DNA from: Cylindrotheca closterium
Lineage: Eukaryota > Bacillariophyta > Bacillariophyceae > Bacillariales > Bacillariaceae
NCBI GenBank assembly: GCA_933822405.4
Contig: CAKOGP040001770.1
Location: 62,001-126,000 of the forward strand
DNA length: 64,000 bases
Reading direction: 5' to 3'
Below are positions 30,954-41,271 of the stretch, one piece after another. The first letter of the stretch is position 1; every line of letters starts with the position of its first letter. Both the position numbers and the translations under genes were made by a program. A model generated the notes under the pieces. That model searched no databases. It saw only the letters and a list, made by a program, of their open reading frames with translations, and had not been told where the DNA came from.

Positions 30954-32159
30954 TTAAATATCCATATTGAGAATCCAGGCGTCAGTCGAGAGCGCCTCAA
31001 TCCAATTCCGTTCCCTCGATTCTGTCTCTCCTGGTGCGCGGTTACAGTCATTTCTAAGGAACTTTTTGAATACGTTGTAACATTCGGGTGGCAATTCGTC
31101 ATCTGCCGGTTGTGTTGCCCACCCTACAACTTGACCCTGCTTTGGTGTATCTAACGGATCGGGCATACCATTCAAGATCGCTCTTGGAGCCGCTGCTCTT
31201 AAATCGCCATTGGAATCCAATCGTATTGAAGCACCCTCGACATTTGGTTGGAGGAGAATCGTGTTCTTACTGCCTTCTGGTTCAACAACTTTGTTTTGAA
31301 AGATAATGGTGTTTGTACCGTCTTGTTGCACCTCAACATTATTCGATTGAACAGCAATTCCATTTCCGTTCTTTTCTGGCATGACTCCTCGGAGTATTCG
31401 GCTTGTAACAACGTCATAGCTTCCATAGCTTTCTCGATGTGCTCCACTATTGAAGTTATCAATGGCGGCATTGCCGACCTCTTGCAACGTACGATGTGGT
31501 ATATCCTCCAATGCATTACGACTCAATTTACCGGTGAAAGTGCCCAGGTCCTCTGCTGGCAGCTTCTCAGTAGTAACTGGCTTGATGTTTTGTCGTATCG
31601 TTTTGAGTGGCTCATTTGTGACTAATGTCTTGCTTTGTTCCACGATTGTGCTGGACAAGCCAGCTGCAAACACAGAAAGTTGAAGTTTGGTTGTCTCAGG
31701 AACTTGAGTGCAAACACATATGGCCACAGCTACAGCCAGCAAACCCTTTCGATTAGCGAATAAATAGTTCTGCAGTGATTCAAATCGATTGGGAAGAGAC
31801 TGAAACACATCGGGTAAAGACTGAAACCGATCAGTCGTCTGCGGTTCCGAACCACTGCTTTCAGATGATGAAGGCGATTCTTTCTTGATTGGTGTTTCAG
31901 CTGAAACCAAGTCAGGAAGATCTCTGAGCTGTGATTCACAAGAAATTTCATCGTCATGATCTTCACACCCAGGTCTGAAAGCAATTTCCGTTGGCATTCC
32001 TTTAGGGAGTCTATTTTTCTTCCCTGACAAAAAAATGTTGGTGCCTCCGAATTCTTCGGAATCTATTCTATCTTTCGTTCTGAATGACAGCTTACGCTTC
32101 ATCAGCTTGCTCAGTGAGCGACGTGAATTCTTCTCTCGTTTCGGTGGTGATTTCAGCAT
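30954..32159 (-). CDS. Unknown one-helix protein, 401 residues
   Basis: Not recognised. The ATG at 32159 is chosen because the upstream in-frame part back to 32303 is not domain-like. Residues 1-135 are basic then acidic/Ser-rich. A hydrophobic helix follows at about 138-155 (KGLLAVAVAICVCTQV), then an amphipathic region (LQLSVFAAGLSSTIVEQSK). The second half is rich in Asn, Gln and Val with repeated short units (NNVEVQQDGTNTIIFQNKVV, then GSKNTILLQPNV) that could form beta strands. The C-terminal region (PECYNVFKKFLRNDCNRA) has two Cys. A membrane-anchored protein with a repeat-like luminal or extracellular part is inferred. Confidence 0.55.
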   Translation of the reverse strand: MLKSPPKREKNSRRSLSKLMKRKLSFRTKDRIDSEEFGGTNIFLSGKKNRLPKGMPTEIAFRPGCEDHDDEISCESQLRDLPDLVSAETPIKKESPSSSESSGSEPQTTDRFQSLPDVFQSLPNRFESLQNYLFANRKGLLAVAVAICVCTQVPETTKLQLSVFAAGLSSTIVEQSKTLVTNEPLKTIRQNIKPVTTEKLPAEDLGTFTGKLSRNALEDIPHRTLQEVGNAAIDNFNSGAHRESYGSYDVVTSRILRGVMPEKNGNGIAVQSNNVEVQQDGTNTIIFQNKVVEPEGSKNTILLQPNVEGASIRLDSNGDLRAAAPRAILNGMPDPLDTPKQGQVVGWATQPADDELPPECYNVFKKFLRNDCNRAPGETESRERNWIEALSTDAWILNMDI

Positions 32160-33137
32160 GGTGTTGAATGTTAACACTACAGTACATGGATAAGTGGTAG
32201 AGCTTCTTATCATCAGCTTCCATTTTTCAAAAACGAAGGCAAAGCTTCTGGACTTCTCGGACCATACACCTGCATCCTCGCAACGGAGTATTTTTGAATC
32301 CACAAAATTGGCGGATCCATCTTCGAAGTCGCGATGAAGGACAGACTAAAATCCCCCTCCGGATAATACATACCGCAGCATTGAACACTAATAAAGTTCC
32401 CACCAAATCTCACCAAATATGGAGCCAGCCTTGCCTATTTCAAACAAGATCGGAAAGCCTGCCAATCAGAAAATGCTTCTCCAGCTTGTGACAAGTCAAA
32501 CATCGTGAAAACACAAGTCCAGCGATTTTTAGAGGGAAACGTGCTGCAGTTACCCTGTATATGAAAAACATGCATGAGGATATTCGCAGTCGCTAATTCA
32601 ATGATAGCAGTAAGAAAAAGGAGAGGGGAAAGATAATAATAATCAATGGTCTAGACTAGAGCTTATTCAGTTTCCTTCATCTATTCGTCAAGTAAATTTG
32701 ACTTGATAAATTTGTGTTTTGAATTCACAGTCGTAACTAAATGTCTTGATGTCACCGTCGTAACCCAATAACACGGATGAAGCGGAAGAGAGTTCTCTGC
32801 TATCCTTGTTGAATCCAAAGGTTCTGTTTCGAGAAGTGTTCGCAGAGGGCGACCCGATCCATCGTTTCGGTGGGCTGGATGATTGGATCTCATCGGAAGG
32901 GACACCATCCATGGTATTTCCCGTGGTCTTGCAAAGTGCAGTCTCCGGAGACTCCTAGATCATCACCACCACTACATCCATCGGATTAGAATAACGCATC
33001 ATCTATTCATTCTCATAGTGTGCATCATGCCATAATGACGCTCATTGGCAGATCGGAAAAACAATGAGGGATCACAACAAATGACCAAATGACGAGAACA
33101 ATTTTAAATTGAACTTTATCAAATACCGCACGTGACT

Positions 33138-33175
33138 ATTCAGGTCTATATAGTATATAGAAAGTAAGCCTGAAT
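33138..33175. repeat. Imperfect inverted repeat with nested AT-rich palindrome
   Basis: ATTCAGG (33138-33144) pairs with CCTGAAT (33169-33175). Inside it CTATATA is followed by TATATAG. Together they could fold as a stem-loop or cruciform. Its role is unknown. Confidence 0.5.
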
Positions 33176-33545
33176 CCAAGCTGTTTTGATGAGTACAATA
33201 TTAGTGTTCAATGCTTCGGTATGTATAATCCGCAGCGTACTGTGCATAATGGTACACGTGGTCCTCAAGCGGGAAGAAGGTTTAGCACCATTCGAAGACT
33301 ACCGGAAGACTAAAAGTATGTCCATCGAGAGAAACACATTTCTTAGTGTCATGTTTGATTTGTAATATAATGTATGAGTGCAATGGTTTTGCCTTGGCAA
33401 ACCCAAGAAGTTTGTTAAAAATTCCTCTGTCATACTCCGTTCTTGTTCTTGCACTTAGAGCGTAGAATCCAATCTGACGCTGTGCATCTATCTCGCATAC
33501 TGTTCTGATCTATATTCCGAGTCATTTCCATCTATGGAATCGCAA

Positions 33546-33624
33546 TGGTGTTGCTAGGCGGCTAATTCCAGTTCATTCTGGAACCATAGTAGTAGTTGTG
33601 TGTTCTGCAAATAGGCGCCAACAG
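33546..33624. repeat. Direct repeat copy A (pairs with 35377-35466)
   Basis: About 80 bases with a conserved core (ATTCCAGTTCATTCTGGAA) that is itself a hairpin: stem TTCCAG/CTGGAA at 33566-33571 and 33578-33583. The right end TAGGCGCCAACAG matches TAGGTGCCAGCAG in copy B. It lies just past the RAE1 stop codon. Confidence 0.75.
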
Positions 33625-33665
33625 TATCAAGAAGTATCAACATTCGATCAATCGCATCAGATCGT

Positions 33666-34822
33666 CTACTTCCGAGGCTTGAGTTCACTATCAGGTGTGT
33701 AGTGAACATAGATCTCGTTTGGCGATCCTTGAGCATAATGCCCACATCCCTTACTCCAATCGTAGCTGCTTGAGTATGCAAAGAGGTTTCCTTGAGTATT
33801 GAATGTTGCGCAAGAAATGGATCTTTGGATTGGTTTGAACTCCTTGACTTTTTGCTTGAGGTCTTCAACGGCAGCACGATTCAACGTTAGTGATCATGTA
33901 GCATCTTTATCAACAACAACATTGCTTCCATGTCTTTGGACTTACCCTTGTTCCAAAAGCTGACGCCGCCATCGGCTCCACATGTCGCAAATGTGCTGTA
34001 TCGATTGGCAAACGCAATTGCATTTACAGCGAAAACATCACTGCCTTGACGATGACATTGAAATCTGAATCCCTTGGCATTGTTGCGATGTCGGATACAG
34101 ACACGGCCTTCCAAACCTCCAATTGCAAAACCCTTTTGGTTTGGGAGACAGGCCACGCAGCGGCTTTGACAACGTAGAGGAGAATCCATCTCATACTCAA
34201 GGACAGGTTGTGGTCCACTGGCATCATAGACAAACAACTTTCGATCGGCCGTGATAGCGACCATCAAATTGCCTCGGACGTCTAATCCATAGACCCTTTC
34301 TGGTAAGTCCAAATAACCCACTGGACTGCTGCTTCGTTGATCCCAGAATTTTAATTTGCGATCCCAGCCCCCGCTGACAACCAATTTGCTAGAAGGTAAG
34401 TAGCGAACTGCTTTGACTGGAGAGTCGTGAACTCCAATCTGTTGTCCGATCCAATTTGGTGGCTGTGATGCAAGTTTCCACATTCGAACGGCCTTGTCAC
34501 CTCCACCTGAAAAGAGAGTCGATCCATCGGCACTGAAACAGCAGTCCAAAACAGGAGCTTTGCCATCGTGTCGGACCATGGCTTGTGGGGTGGCGCGAAC
34601 TTGTGTTGCTTGCTCTTCGACTTGCCAAAGGCGGACGCCACCATCCCAGTTGCTGGACGCCAGATAGTTATGAGTTGGAGACCAAGCCAAAGAGCTGATT
34701 CCATCGTCTCCAACTTGAGGAACCTTGCAATCTCGGGGATCAATGGAGGCTGCTCTACTTACAGTTGCAGCAGTAGTGGCTGTGGCTGTGGCAGTTGCGG
34801 TGGTGCTTCCGAACGGCGTCAT
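33666..34822 (-). CDS. RAE1: mRNA export factor RAE1/Gle2, WD40 protein (2 exons)
   Basis: Exons 34822-33946 and 33862-33666 are joined across an 83-base intron (AAGG|GTAAGT, TTGAAG|ACC), giving 357 residues, the usual RAE1 length. The WD repeats are visible from ISSLAWSPTHNYLASSNWDG, through LFSGGGDKAVRMWKL and LVVSGGWDRKLKFWDQRS, to the RAE1 hallmark FATCGADGGVSFWNK just before the intron. The second exon restores the family C-terminus (SISCATFNTQGNLFAYSSSYDWSKG, quoted only in part here as YSSSYDWSKG) and ELKPRK. RAE1 docks on Nup98 at the nuclear pore and serves mRNA export. The frame extends to a GTG at 34837, but the ATG at 34822 is used. The N-terminus is Thr/Ala-rich. Confidence 0.93.
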
Positions 34823-35618
34823 ATTACTAATGAACACAGTGCCTTGAATTTATGGTTTTGCGACAAGTTGTTGTAGTTTTTCATTTTTCAAATTCTATTG
34901 CCGTTGCAAACGAGCACAGATAATGTGGTACTGTGTCCTCTGCAGAGATGCATCGTTGTTTGGACATTTTGTCGTTCCTGACAAACCGACCATTTTTGAG
35001 GCGAGAGAAGTGTTTTTTGATTTCATGAGATTTCAATTTCCGTTGGATATGGTCTTCGCCACGAATACTTTTAATTCAAATTTACTTAGATGGCCGGTAG
35101 GCCATCTCGCAACTAAGGAGTGGAGGAAGTGGCCTGACTACTGTACTGTACCTCTCTGCAGAACAACCAAGTTCTTGTCAAACGAAAGACAAAAATGTGC
35201 TCTGTAACTTTTCAATACTGTAAGCGGGGAGGCCACTGCCTTTGCAGACTATTTTTTAATGATGTTGTTGTTGTTACTTATATTCTTCTTGATTCTTTTC
35301 TCGTCCTTGCTTCATCTCATAAGAACAAAAAATGTTGATATAATGTAGGATGTTGCACACGTTCTTGGACCGATGACTGTTGTGTTAGGCAGCTCATTCC
35401 AGTTCATTCTGGAATCAATGTAGTTGTGCGTTGTGAAAGTACTGTACTGTACTGTAGGTGCCAGCAGAAATGAAGACTCAGCATCTCGCAAATGGAAAAA
35501 ACCTGCAGGTCAAAGGACAGACTGGACTTCGACCCATAACCCATACCCAATTCTCCCTTCACTTTTGATTGTACTCGACCAGGTTTCAATACCTAACCAC
35601 CAGCGACAGACGGAAAGA
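34823..35618. other. Divergent region between RAE1 and an acidic-protein gene
   Basis: About 800 bases, presumably both promoters. The 34923-35207 frame lacks coding support. Copy B of the direct repeat and a (GTACT)n run (about 35438-35455) lie near the right end, 200 bases upstream of the next start codon. Confidence 0.5.
35377..35466. repeat. Direct repeat copy B (pairs with 33546-33624)
   Basis: Same core as copy A, including the TTCCAG/CTGGAA hairpin (35397-35402 and 35409-35414) and the flanking TTAGGCAGCT and TAGTTGTGCGTT. It differs mainly by an inserted run of GTACT units before the TAGGTGCCAGCAG end. Confidence 0.75.
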
Positions 35619-37505
35619 ATGTCTTCTTCCTTTGGTATGAAGCTTTCTCTTCCTCCTGAAATGGCAGCCAAGCTGAGGCAAACATCACAACCAGAGAAAG
35701 ATGCTGAAGAAGGGAATGATTCTGTTCAGGAAAACAGTGAGAATATTCAGGATGCCAAACTCCCTGAAATCAGCATTGACGTCGAGAATTTGGTGGGATA
35801 CAAGCCTGAATTGGAAGAGATGGAATCCATCAAATCACAACTACTGGAAGCAATGTGGACGCGGTATCGTCTGGAGGAACGTGAATATGTACCCACAGAT
35901 AGTTCGCTACAAACTATGGTAATGGCGCCTCCCGACTTTGACTTTCAAGTCGTTGAACTCTTACAGAATGGTGTTGCACGATTCAAACAATATACTGACG
36001 AGGATGATTCTCCGAGAAATGAAGGATGTTCAATGATTATTTCCTACCCACCGACAATCATCACCTCGGATGGAGAATCCAAATTGACATCAAAGCTATG
36101 GGAACAGACCTCAACTTGTCCGTTTGCATTTCGAAGTGATGATGCCACAAAGTTCATTCCACATTTGTGGAATTATTTGGCCCATTGCTCGCGAAATTTG
36201 GACTGGAAATATAAAATGAGCCAAGAACTTGCAAATCTTGTAGAGCAGGAAGAGACTAGAATACGATACGAGGAGTGGACCACGACACAACGAAAGGCCA
36301 AATTGGATCAGCTGTATTCCATTCGTGAAACGATTGTGCACCAGGTGGATATGAGCGAGGCCAAATATGATTCTTTTGCAAAGGAAAGAGAGAACATCGT
36401 GAAGGAAAAGATGCAACAACAACAACGATTAGAAGCTACCAAGACTTCTGACCTGTCGTTTCCGGAGGAATTTGCTCTGCTTGGAATGAACGATCATGCC
36501 ACTGAGGAAACAGACGATGATTGGGGACTTGGAGATGACGACTCATATGGCATGAGCGATGACTCTGACTATAGCGCTTATGGTGAAAGTTCCGATGGCG
36601 GATACGGCTCAGATGCTAGTCTCAGCGAGAGATCAGAAGAAAAAGGAGATCATGGACCAATTCCAAGCTCGCATCAACAGGAGCTTCAAGGAGTGGATGG
36701 CACCCCAAGTACCGAAGCGCAACACCTACCAATCGAGGGCGAGCAAAAATTGGCAATGCCACAAGCTCCAATCGATGGTACGGCTGGAGTAGACGGGGCA
36801 GCTGGTGATCAAAAAGAAAAACTTACGCTGACAACACCCTTTCGGCGGCGTCAAGAAAGACGGCAACGTGCAAAACAACGAAAACGGCAAGAGAGAAATG
36901 AGGCAAAGAATAAAGCAGAAAAAGAGAGGCTGAAGAAGATGGAAAGAGAACTCAGGGAACAGCATACTTCACGAGAAATGGTGGTTGCCCAGACGATTTA
37001 TGAAGCGTTATCGAAGAAACTTGAAAGCGTTGAGGAACTCTTGGAGTCATTGCAAGACGAAGAGTGGCAAGCAGAAGAAGATCGGGAACATGATGCAGAG
37101 AGCAAGAAAGATACAGTTCATCAGAGTGATAAATCCTTCACATTGCTAGATCAAATCTTGGCCATGATTTTGGGAACGACTCCCGTCCCACGAGGCATGA
37201 CGTCACAAGAACACTACCGCTTTGTTCAAGAGGAACATAAGGCTATTGTCAACGAGTGGAAGAGCTACTTTGGACGATTGCCAGCCTCGCTAGGCGGTGC
37301 TTCTGATCCGACCAAACCAACACCAAATCCCGATTTTACAGAGAGAGCTTCGCCATCCCAGCTCCGAAAGCAGCTAGGAATTGTCGACAATACTGACGAC
37401 GATTGGGATGCAGATGATATCGAACAGAAGAATGCGAATCCTGATAAAGCAAAGCCTTCAAGTCCACCGGTGTACGGTCTTCGCCCAGGTGGATCCATCA
37501 AGTAA
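35619..37505 (+). CDS. Unknown acidic, coiled-coil protein, 628 residues
   Basis: Not recognised as a named family. The ATG at 35619 follows a non-coding-looking extension of the frame and begins MSSSFGMKLSLPPEMAAKL. Residues ~50-290 appear ordered and include FDFQVVELLQNGVARFKQYT and FIPHLWNYLAHCSRNLDWKY, then a helical region. An acidic Asp/Ser/Gly/Tyr block follows (about 305-345), then a long basic coiled coil (about 405-450, RRQERRQRAKQRKRQERNEA) and a C-terminal segment with MILGTTPVPRGMTSQEHYRF. Composition suggests a nuclear or nucleolar scaffold, but that is inference. No catalytic motif was seen. Confidence 0.65.
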   Translation: MSSSFGMKLSLPPEMAAKLRQTSQPEKDAEEGNDSVQENSENIQDAKLPEISIDVENLVGYKPELEEMESIKSQLLEAMWTRYRLEEREYVPTDSSLQTMVMAPPDFDFQVVELLQNGVARFKQYTDEDDSPRNEGCSMIISYPPTIITSDGESKLTSKLWEQTSTCPFAFRSDDATKFIPHLWNYLAHCSRNLDWKYKMSQELANLVEQEETRIRYEEWTTTQRKAKLDQLYSIRETIVHQVDMSEAKYDSFAKERENIVKEKMQQQQRLEATKTSDLSFPEEFALLGMNDHATEETDDDWGLGDDDSYGMSDDSDYSAYGESSDGGYGSDASLSERSEEKGDHGPIPSSHQQELQGVDGTPSTEAQHLPIEGEQKLAMPQAPIDGTAGVDGAAGDQKEKLTLTTPFRRRQERRQRAKQRKRQERNEAKNKAEKERLKKMERELREQHTSREMVVAQTIYEALSKKLESVEELLESLQDEEWQAEEDREHDAESKKDTVHQSDKSFTLLDQILAMILGTTPVPRGMTSQEHYRFVQEEHKAIVNEWKSYFGRLPASLGGASDPTKPTPNPDFTERASPSQLRKQLGIVDNTDDDWDADDIEQKNANPDKAKPSSPPVYGLRPGGSIK

Positions 37506-37520
37506 TATATTCTAAAACTG

Positions 37521-38636
37521 TCATGCTAGTGTACCCTTTAGCATTGCGATGGTAGCTTCCCAACTTTCATTTGCACCTTTCTCATTGTATTCGAAGGCTG
37601 GGTTCTCATTAAATGATTGTGCTGAGTTTGAAAAACCATGTTTTGCACCTTCGAGCTGATGTACTTGTACTTCAATATTATTCCTTGAGAGATACGTATT
37701 TACCTCGTCTAAGTCTTTCTGTGCAACAAAGGGATCTAGGGCTCCATTGAATATTAGCATTTTCGGTTTTGATGTAGAATCTGTCTTGGTGTTTGGAGCG
37801 CATTCTTTGGGAGGAACGTAGGTGCTCCAATCTCGCCCAAACACTCCATGAAACGTAACCATGGCCTTAACATCAAGATCTGGAATAGAAGAGGCCAACC
37901 CTGGAGAAGTCATGCCTAACTCGAATATAGGATGGCCACCAAAACACCATCCTAAGGCGGCGATCCGTTTTGGATCTACTTGAATATCGTCGCCCCCATA
38001 GAGTGAACCTATCTTGCACAGTGATTTGACAGCTGCTGCCACTCGAGATTGCAATAACTTTGCGTTTTCTTCCATCAACGCATCTTTCTCAGCAACATAC
38101 CGACTTCGATTAGAGCCCCATCCCCAACCCTGCTCATCTGATAGGATGTCACAGATAAAGACTACACAATCAATGGATTGTAAAATGAGTGCAGCTCTTT
38201 GAAAGAGGAAGACATCTTGTGCCCCCGCACCCGTATGGAACAGTAACACTCCTGGAATGGAACGACTTTTGCCCTCTTTTGAGACCAGCTTTCGCCGAGC
38301 AACATGCCCATAGAGCTGAGTCCGTTCGTCCCCTGCTTCTTCTTCACCTTGGTAAACAAATGAAGATATTTCGGTAGGAACGGTGTGAGGTTGGGCACTC
38401 TGCCAAATCTCTTGGACTGCATTCATGTACTTGTCATCTTTTGCTATTTGTCGACCATCATCATTTATAACTTGTGCAAACGTTCCAGGATTCAACGTTT
38501 TCCAATCCATTGATTTTGCGTTTTGATTTGATGCCTGCCAATTCATGGATAAACCAAAGACATTCAAAGCAAAAACTAGAAGTACACAAAGGAGACAGCT
38601 ATAAGAATATGACTTGATTCGTTGCATCGATCTCAT
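37521..38636 (-). CDS. Dienelactone-hydrolase-family protein with signal peptide
   Basis: A 371-residue protein from ATG 38636 (or 38627). It starts with an N-terminal signal peptide or anchor (YSCLLCVLLVFALNVFGL). The alpha/beta hydrolase domain shows GVLLFHTGAGAQDVFL, the DLH nucleophile elbow ALGWCFGGHPIF with Cys instead of Ser, the acid strand MLIFNGALDPFV and the His motif GAKHGFSNSA. This Cys-Asp-His set matches dienelactone hydrolases, which open lactone rings. Many eukaryotic members have unknown substrates. The gene ends 16 bases past the convergent 35619-37505 gene, so the 3' ends meet. Secretory or plastid location is inferred. Confidence 0.82.
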   Translation of the reverse strand: MRSMQRIKSYSYSCLLCVLLVFALNVFGLSMNWQASNQNAKSMDWKTLNPGTFAQVINDDGRQIAKDDKYMNAVQEIWQSAQPHTVPTEISSFVYQGEEEAGDERTQLYGHVARRKLVSKEGKSRSIPGVLLFHTGAGAQDVFLFQRAALILQSIDCVVFICDILSDEQGWGWGSNRSRYVAEKDALMEENAKLLQSRVAAAVKSLCKIGSLYGGDDIQVDPKRIAALGWCFGGHPIFELGMTSPGLASSIPDLDVKAMVTFHGVFGRDWSTYVPPKECAPNTKTDSTSKPKMLIFNGALDPFVAQKDLDEVNTYLSRNNIEVQVHQLEGAKHGFSNSAQSFNENPAFEYNEKGANESWEATIAMLKGTLA

Positions 38637-38824
38637 AGACTGTAAGATGAGAACGGACAGCCAAAGTGAGGTGTTGCAGTCGATTGAATCGTGTTGTGTT
38701 CTAAAAGAGAGTGCGTAGGTACAGTATGAGTAGGGACTGCATGCATGATAAGGGTACATGGTACCGGTAGCTATCGGTACAGTTCCAAGTATTGTGATGT
38801 AAGGCTTCAAGTAAAGTCAATTGA

Positions 38825-40282
38825 CTACTTTACGTGGTAATAGCTGAGAGCGAACACCGCAATTCCAAGGACAGTGTTGAATATGAATGGCAAATTCGAC
38901 AAACCCCAGAGTCGCTTGCCTTGGACGTATAATGTACTATACAGTATTGGTCCTAAAATCTTCACCAAACCCATGAGTGATGCCCTTTCTCCAGTAATTT
39001 CTCCAATTGGAATGTTCTGTTTCTTGCCTTCCGAGGCTAGAGCCGACATGATGCCCAAGTTTTGTGCCAAACCGAGGAATCCAAATGCATAACCTGCCAG
39101 AAGCCCTTGGAACCCCCATACACTTACACAAAAGCTTGGGACGATTGCAAGCAGAGTCGTCAAGATTGTAAACCTTCGGATGCCAAGTCGGCGCACGAGC
39201 AGAGATCCCGATATATTTGAGACAAGGCCCAACACTCCAAACATGGCAACAAATTGAGAGAATGCAGCGGTGTCAAGGTTCCATTCTGCTTTGCAGAATA
39301 TTTGAAAGAAATCACCCATGAACTGAGGCAGGGACTGCAAAGCGAAAGTTGCGGCCAAGACAGGTATTCCATTTTGGCGTTTGATCAATATATCAATGCA
39401 GCTCAATAATGAGCCCAGAATAGATTTCCTCTGTCTGACCTGGCGTTTGGTGGCTGACGCCTCCAATGTTTCTGGCATGACCAAGGCCACTAGGATTGCA
39501 TTTGCAAAGGCTAATATGGATGCAATCCCATAGGACGTAGTCACACCGAAGGTCGCTTGGAGCTTTCCAGCAGAAAGGGCACCCACGAGGAACCCAATGC
39601 TTATGAGAGCCGCTTGCATTCCAAGCGCAGAGCTCAGCCGTTCGGGGCTGTTACCCCGACCCGTTACATCAGTCAAAATAGCTTGACCTATGGTTTGAAA
39701 GAAGAACCCTATACCCAGTGTGCCAGCAAACTTGCCCACACACAGGCTCCAAGTCGACTCGTTGGACAGAACTACGGTCAATTGACTCATCGCAATCGCA
39801 ACCAAGACAGTCAGCAAAGGTCGTTTCCGCCCAAAGTCATCCATTAATCTTCCAACTGCAGGACTAAACAAAATTTCAATAATGGCCGAGCTTGCAGCTA
39901 GAATGGATAGCAGTGATGTGGCCTTGGCGTCGCCTAACTTTTGCACCAAAGCAGCAGCTGGAGTGAATGCCACAAGTGTTGTGGATAATATTGATAGCAG
40001 GGATGACAGCTGTACCACAGCCAAACCTCGCTTCTCTATTGATGCCATTTCTGTCACTGAATCATCTTTCCGAGGCCTTATATTTACCGCTCCAGCTCGA
40101 TATCGGATGATAGACTCATTTAGGTGGTATGCATCATTTTTGTGTTGTGCTGATGTGTTGCAAAGGCGACTCCTTGGGAGATTTGCTTGGACCGAAGAAT
40201 GATGACCAAACTGTGATCCTACTGTATTGTTGACCAATATCGTCAGGAGGACAAGTGTGAACTTTCGGCATCGATTTGCCAT
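38825..40282 (-). CDS. Major facilitator superfamily transporter
   Basis: A 485-residue protein. An N-terminal signal-like helix (KFTLVLLTILVNNTVG) and a ~70-residue leader precede the transporter. The MFS A-motif is visible between helices 2 and 3 (VGRLMDDFGRKRPLLTVLVA). There are about 12 hydrophobic segments with a cytoplasmic loop in the middle (ATKRQVRQRKSILG). A second, weaker half-motif occurs at GSLLVRRLGIRRFTI. The pattern is of the drug/H+ antiporter (TetA-like) group. Substrate unknown. The leader could direct it to the plastid envelope or another internal membrane, which is inference. It lies 188 bases upstream of the DLH gene on the same strand. Confidence 0.87.
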   Translation of the reverse strand: MANRCRKFTLVLLTILVNNTVGSQFGHHSSVQANLPRSRLCNTSAQHKNDAYHLNESIIRYRAGAVNIRPRKDDSVTEMASIEKRGLAVVQLSSLLSILSTTLVAFTPAAALVQKLGDAKATSLLSILAASSAIIEILFSPAVGRLMDDFGRKRPLLTVLVAIAMSQLTVVLSNESTWSLCVGKFAGTLGIGFFFQTIGQAILTDVTGRGNSPERLSSALGMQAALISIGFLVGALSAGKLQATFGVTTSYGIASILAFANAILVALVMPETLEASATKRQVRQRKSILGSLLSCIDILIKRQNGIPVLAATFALQSLPQFMGDFFQIFCKAEWNLDTAAFSQFVAMFGVLGLVSNISGSLLVRRLGIRRFTILTTLLAIVPSFCVSVWGFQGLLAGYAFGFLGLAQNLGIMSALASEGKKQNIPIGEITGERASLMGLVKILGPILYSTLYVQGKRLWGLSNLPFIFNTVLGIAVFALSYYHVK

Positions 40283-40493
40283 GGCAACAATGTTATGGGA
40301 GAATACCGGTTGTCTTTTTCTTGACGGTTGGTAGAAAGATCAAAACACGTCATGTGGCGAAGAATGGGACTCATTGAATCCCGAACTGATTTGAATCCGA
40401 AAAATTTGGATTTACACTGATTTAAAAAAAATTGGGGGTTTCTTCTTGTTGCCTGATAGCTTATTGCGCCACGAAGAACACAGTGAGACCAAT

Positions 40494-40959
40494 ATGGACC
40501 CATTCGCCTCAGAGTACTACAGTGAGTATGGGGACTATGGTGCTGGGAGACTATGCAACATATGGATAGGGCAGGAGGTGGGTTCGGATACCACACGTTA
40601 CAAGAAGTTGCTTCTCCTGAATATCATGGTCAGCTCTACAAGATTTGAAAGGCATCGGGGCTCTTGTAGAAAAGATCGAAGTATCAGATGAACGGGCAAG
40701 TCTTATTAACCATGCTCACTGGTGGGCGGAAGCTGACTATTTGGCCAGTGGATTTACCAGAGTACGAGTGGTTTGATCTGACTCCAGTCTCTGTGGTTGC
40801 ACAACGTGGACATACAGACGTCTTAAAATACATGCTTGAGAAAACTGCCGACCCGACACTTAACGGATGTTTTGCCGAAGATCCCTATGCCAAGCAGAAA
40901 AAGCTGCAGAGCTGTATCTTGAGCAGCAAAACCAACAAGTTACGATTTATCGAACCTAG
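40494..40959 (+). pseudogene. Decayed ankyrin-type gene with several frameshifts
   Basis: Coding-like stretches lie end to end in different frames. One runs MDPFASEYYSEYGDYG to YKKLLLLN (frame from 40494). The second is LQDLKGIGALVEKIEVSDER to AHWWAEADYLASGFT (from about 40624). The third is DLTPVSVVAQRGHTDVLKYM to ADPTLNGCFAEDPYAK (from about 40770). The last is AEKAAELYLEQQNQQ, ending in TAG at 40957. The third piece is an ankyrin repeat (TPLxxAxxxGHxxVVxxLL pattern). At least three frame changes are needed, so this is called a pseudogene and no repaired protein is proposed. A multi-exon gene with tiny introns is an alternative, but convincing GT..AG pairs were not found. Confidence 0.55.
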
Positions 40960-41271
40960 TCTACGTGTACCCGTTTGTCGATACCTTTGAAAGGTCAAAA
41001 TGCTGTGAAGAAAGCAGGGGGGATCTATCTATCCTTTAGTACAACCTGGCTCTGGTTGAAGAAACTGTGACATTATGGAGGACAGCATCCTAGTACACGC
41101 ATGCTAGCAAATCAAGCGGAGGGTGTAATAAGTTTAACAATACGGTATACCAAAGAAAGGACCGGAGGAAGCTTTACAAGAAGTAAGATCCCCGTCCTTT
41201 GTGATGACCCAAAATACGGCAATGAAGTGGCTCTAATTGCCAGAGCAATTCAGAGACGGTCTGTAATAATG

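Larger units (their letters stand above)
32160..33665. other. 1.5-kb intergenic region with hairpins, no gene supported
   Basis: Reverse frames at 32681-32912 have low coding character. The region holds an inverted repeat at 33138-33175 and the first copy of a direct repeat at 33546-33624 that recurs at 35.4 kb. It contains the upstream side of the unknown one-helix gene and the 3' side of RAE1. No tRNA or other RNA gene was seen. Confidence 0.45.

Noticed and set aside
33554..33877. Reverse frame overlapping the last RAE1 exon
   Set aside because: The RAE1 C-terminus is clearly in the frame ending at 33666, with the family motif YSSSYDWSKG; the overlapping frame has no family likeness.
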